From assembly GCF_001717955.1 (NCBI RefSeq), contig NZ_CP014168.1:4123501-4187500 (forward strand): a stretch of 64,000 nt of DNA, written 5' to 3'. Shown here piece after piece: positions 61,446 to 64,000 of the stretch. The first letter of the stretch is position 1. Every line of letters begins with the position of its first letter. The position numbers and the translations under genes were made by a program. The notes under the pieces were generated by a model. That model did not search any database and was not told the origin of the DNA. It was given only the letters and a program-made list of their open reading frames with translations. The stretch comes from Sphingomonas panacis (GTDB taxonomy: Bacteria > Pseudomonadota > Alphaproteobacteria > Sphingomonadales > Sphingomonadaceae).

Positions 61446-62753
61446 GTGGGGACACCGGCGGATTTCCCCATGCTGACCGATTTGGCATGCCGGACGGCCA
61501 AGGGCGCAGCCAAGGCATACCAGTTAAGCGACGCGCGCGGGCTCTACCTTTACGTGCTGCCCTCGGGCTCGCGATCGTGGCGCATGAAGTATCGCTTCGC
61601 CAACAAGGAGAAGCGGCTGGCGTTCGGCCTATACCCGGAGATTTCGCTGAAGGAAGCGCGGGAGCGCTGCGACGACGCGCGCAGACTGCTTCGCGACGGG
61701 ATCGATCCGGACGTGGACAAGAAGCAACGCGCCGCGATTCGGGTGGCCGAGGTGGTGAACACGCTCGAGACGGTGACGCGACGCTGGCACACGATGCAGG
61801 CGAAGCATTGGGCGCCACGCTACGGTCGGCAGGTACTCGAGCGATTCGAGAACGACGTTTTTCCGGCGCTCGGTTCCCTGCCGATTTCGCAGGTCACGGT
61901 ACCGCTGGTGCTTGGGGTGCTGAAGACGGTTCAGGATCGCGGCGCGGTCGAGCTCGCACATCGGCTGCGACAGCACCTGTCGGACGTTTTCGCGATGGCG
62001 ATCGCGAACGGCATCGCGACGACCGATCCCGCGGCGGGCGTCCGCAAGTCGCTCGAGAAGGTCGTGAAAGGTCGGCGCCCTGCTGTGCTCGAGGTTCCGG
62101 CCGCCCGGATCGTGCTGCGCCGCGTGGAGGACGAACAGTCCTACCCCTCGACAAAGCTGGCCTCGCGCCTGCTGGCGCTGACGGCGGCACGTCCGGGCGT
62201 TGTCCGGCTGGCCGAGCCACGCGAGTTCGAGGGGCTCGACGGACCGGAGCCGATCTGGCGCGTGCCATCCGCCAAAATGAAGCTGACCGCCGTCCAGAAG
62301 CGCGATGTGACCTACGAGTTCATCGTGCCGCTGTCGCGGCAGGCGGTCGACGTGGTGAAGGTCGCACTGGCGGTTTGCGGGGATCGGACGGTGCTGTTCC
62401 CCAGCACGACCGGAACGCCGATCAGCGATTCGACGCTGAGCAAGGTCTACCGACAGGCTGGCTATGCGGGTCGACACGTCCCGCATGGTTGGCGCTCGAC
62501 ATTCTCGACGGTGATGAACGCGCTCGCCGCAATCCACAATCGCGTCGGCGATCGCGAGATCATCGACCTGATGCTCGCGCATATGGCTGCCGGCGTCGAG
62601 CCCATTTACAACCGCTATGCGTATCTGCCGCGCCGGCGCGAGCTCGCGCAGGAGTGGGCAGATCTGCTGATGGAGGGGGCGGCGCCGGCGATCACCCTCT
62701 TCGATGGGGAGCGGGGCACCTCGGAGCGCAATTTGCGGCGTCGACGCGCGTAA
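61446..62753 (+). CDS. int: Tyrosine recombinase, P4-type integrase
   Basis: 435 residues from GTG 61446 (ATG 61470 is an alternative). N-terminal DUF4102-like part (LTDLACRTAKGAAKAYQLSD, LYLYVLPSGSRSWRMKYRF), a core-binding helical region, and the catalytic domain: Arg in LTAARPGVVRLAE, the HGWRSTFSTVMN box (H-x-x-R), LAHMAAGVEP, and the Tyr in YNRYAYLPRR. Complete. Such integrases insert genomic islands, often at tRNA genes. Confidence 0.92.
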   Translation: MGTPADFPMLTDLACRTAKGAAKAYQLSDARGLYLYVLPSGSRSWRMKYRFANKEKRLAFGLYPEISLKEARERCDDARRLLRDGIDPDVDKKQRAAIRVAEVVNTLETVTRRWHTMQAKHWAPRYGRQVLERFENDVFPALGSLPISQVTVPLVLGVLKTVQDRGAVELAHRLRQHLSDVFAMAIANGIATTDPAAGVRKSLEKVVKGRRPAVLEVPAARIVLRRVEDEQSYPSTKLASRLLALTAARPGVVRLAEPREFEGLDGPEPIWRVPSAKMKLTAVQKRDVTYEFIVPLSRQAVDVVKVALAVCGDRTVLFPSTTGTPISDSTLSKVYRQAGYAGRHVPHGWRSTFSTVMNALAAIHNRVGDREIIDLMLAHMAAGVEPIYNRYAYLPRRRELAQEWADLLMEGAAPAITLFDGERGTSERNLRRRRA

Positions 62754-62766
62754 GCGGCGGTGCGCG

Positions 62767-63510
62767 ATGAGCGCATCGGACCCGACCACGGCGCGTCAGG
62801 CGCGCCAGTTGACCAAAAAGCTCGCAGCCGAGCTCTCGGGCAAACAGCGTGGCCCCGATCGCGAGGTGCGGCGCCATAGCTTTGACGAGGAAAAGCCAGA
62901 GGCGAAGCCCTGGCGGCCGATCGGCGATGGAACACGCGATGGCGCGCTCGGCTGGATCGACTGCATGCTCGAGGTCGCGCGCGACTTCGACGACCTGGAG
63001 CGGCGCAAGGGCGGTGGGCGGCCGCTTGGCGCGAACGGCTTGGCCGTGCTCGAGATCCTGCTTGGCCGACGCGGCCGCAAGCGGATCCCCATCGACTTCA
63101 AGACAGGGCGGCTCTTCCCCGCGATCGACACGATCGCCGAGGCGGCGAACCTGTGCCGCGTTACCGTGGTGCGTGCCCTGGCACGCCTGCGCGCTCACGG
63201 CTTCCTGCGTTGGGTACGTCGCTCGCGGAAGACCGGCAAGGATGGCGAATTCGGCCCGCAGCGCGAGCAGACGAGCAACGCCTATTATTTCGACCCGGGC
63301 GCGCTCCCGAAGACGGTGCGGCAGCGGCTGCTGCAGCTATGGGATCGCAAGCTGGCGGCGATCGGAAAAAGGTACGGCGCCCCGCCCCCTACGCCTGACA
63401 GCCCTCCCCAGCCCGCCTATTCGCCTCTTCGCAAAGCACTGTCGGAGATGCGTTCTTCTTTCGACAACGCGAGTTTACCAAGTTCACCCGCTATCCCGGC
63501 TCAGGGGTAA
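62767..63510 (+). CDS. Replication-initiator-like winged-helix protein
   Basis: 247 residues from ATG 62767, eleven bases after the integrase stop. The centre, TGRLFPAIDTIAEAANLCRV and TVVRALARLRAHGFLRWVRR, is a winged HTH of the kind found in small plasmid or island replication proteins of alphaproteobacteria. The rest is charged and of low similarity to anything I know. It may act in excision or replication of the element. Confidence 0.65.
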   Translation: MSASDPTTARQARQLTKKLAAELSGKQRGPDREVRRHSFDEEKPEAKPWRPIGDGTRDGALGWIDCMLEVARDFDDLERRKGGGRPLGANGLAVLEILLGRRGRKRIPIDFKTGRLFPAIDTIAEAANLCRVTVVRALARLRAHGFLRWVRRSRKTGKDGEFGPQREQTSNAYYFDPGALPKTVRQRLLQLWDRKLAAIGKRYGAPPPTPDSPPQPAYSPLRKALSEMRSSFDNASLPSSPAIPAQG

Positions 63511-63519
63511 GGATGAGGA

Positions 63520-63545
63520 ATGAGATCGCCTTTTAGCGATCTCAT
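63520..63545. terminator. Hairpin after winged-helix gene
   Basis: ATGAGATCGC (63520-63529) and GCGATCTCAT (63536-63545) are perfect 10-bp complements with a CTTTTA loop, ten bases after the stop at 63510. No T run follows, so a terminator is inferred from place and stability only. Confidence 0.55.
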
Positions 63546-63710
63546 GCGCCAGTTTGATGCTCCCCCAGGCCGTGACGGCCCGCCCCACTCACCCGACCGC
63601 CAAGACCCGGCTGTCGGAGCGAGGCGGCTTGCGCCGCCCCGGGCTTGGCGTGGGGGAGGATCACGATCCGTGCCAAACGGGTTCGGCCGATCGTCCAGCC
63701 GCGCCGTCGA

Positions 63711-64000
63711 TCAGGCGGCGATCAGATCCGCGGCCCAGCGCTCGAGGACCGCGCGGCGCGGCCCCAACTGCACGCTACGGTTGTATGCCGCCTCCACCTT
63801 CGCCTCGTGGCCGTCGTCGCGCTTCAGCGTGTGGCCGAGCGCCCGGTCAATCACCTCGCGTTCCGCCGGCATCGCTTCGTTCATCACCGTCGAGAACGTC
63901 GCGCGCCAGCCGTGCGGGACATGCCGCCCGGCGTAGCCGGCGCGATCGTACAGGTCGCCGATCGCGCCCTCGGCGAATGGCAAATCGCCGCGCGCGCCGG
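63711..64000 (-). CDS. P4-type integrase, C-terminal part, runs off right edge
   Basis: The minus strand is open from the window end to 63711. It encodes AGYAGRHVPHGWRATFSTVM, the HxxR catalytic box, ALGHTLKRDDGHEAKVEAAY and the catalytic-Tyr region AAYNRSVQLGPRRAVLERWA, a tyrosine-recombinase C-terminus similar to that of the complete integrase at 61446. The N-terminal part lies beyond position 64000, so completeness is unknown. Confidence 0.85.
   Translation of the reverse strand, partial: GARGDLPFAEGAIGDLYDRAGYAGRHVPHGWRATFSTVMNEAMPAEREVIDRALGHTLKRDDGHEAKVEAAYNRSVQLGPRRAVLERWAADLIAA

Noticed and set aside
61295..62770. 491-codon plus-strand frame overlapping the integrase
   Set aside because: Arg/Gly/Ala-rich shadow; the integrase frame contains all catalytic residues.
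1..64000. CRISPR arrays, rRNA and tRNA genes
   Set aside because: No regularly spaced repeats of CRISPR type and no recognisable rRNA or tRNA cloverleaf were seen by eye on either strand.

Overview
The window looks like a high-GC alphaproteobacterium, most likely a sphingomonad (inference from the gene families; no rRNA or housekeeping locus is present to confirm it). It reads as a mobile or accessory region: a conjugation operon, toxin-antitoxin pairs, insertion sequences, broken genes and two P4-type integrases.

Layout. (1) 1-7.8 kb, minus strand: a type I secretion operon (TolC-like outer membrane protein, ABC exporter, HlyD-like adaptor), then a small exported protein and a large RTX-type calcium-binding substrate. 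The substrate is split by a frameshift in an A7 run and leaves the window on the left. (2) 8.1-9.9 kb: an HU-like protein and an ECF sigma/FecR pair whose fecR is cut short against the tail of a trypsin-like protease gene. (3) 10.1-34.0 kb: an XRE regulator, an unknown gene, an operator-like array of repeats with a 20-bp period, and an F-type mating-pair-formation operon in the order dsbC, A, L, E, K, B, V, C, three small genes, W, U, small ORF, N (split in two), trbC, S26 peptidase, F, thioredoxin-like, H, G. No relaxase or coupling protein is visible. (4) 34.2-36.6 kb: a GNAT/DUF1778 toxin-antitoxin pair, an XRE gene abutting a trpS fragment, and the first of two identical 582-bp GFA-gene repeats. 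(5) 36.8-42.6 kb: a divergent LysR/SDR pair, a three-gene operon (nucleotidyltransferase, histidine phosphatase, epimerase) and an MFS transporter. (6) 42.8-51.0 kb: a compact cluster that resembles a small-molecule biosynthetic locus: a free-standing thioesterase with a Cys nucleophile, divergent from an operon encoding a beta-keto acid cleavage enzyme, GTP cyclohydrolase II, a BioC-like methyltransferase, a cytoplasmic gamma-glutamyltransferase-like protein, riboflavin synthase, an acyl carrier protein, an ABM-fold protein and an MFS exporter. (7) 51.1-53.8 kb: a serine resolvase with its res-like site, interrupted by abutting IS5-family and IS630-family elements. (8) 53.8-60.9 kb: small exported and membrane proteins, a ParDE pair, a NUDIX gene with a start-proximal frame problem, the second GFA repeat in inverted orientation, a GNAT protein and an SNase-like protein. 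(9) 61.4-64.0 kb: a complete P4-type integrase, a replication-initiator-like winged-helix protein, and the C-terminus of a second integrase on the opposite strand running off the right edge.

How it works together. The T1SS genes probably export the RTX protein next to them. The tra operon would build an F-like pilus; its Cys-rich parts (TraU, the TraN halves) are matched by three thioredoxin-fold helpers, and an S26 peptidase is a candidate for processing the pilin. The most unusual part is the 43.6-51.0 kb cluster. It carries only the first (RibA) and last (RibE) enzymes of riboflavin synthesis alongside carrier-protein chemistry and an exporter. This suggests either a pathway to a flavin- or lumazine-derived product or duplicated, possibly insensitive target enzymes. 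Both readings are inference.
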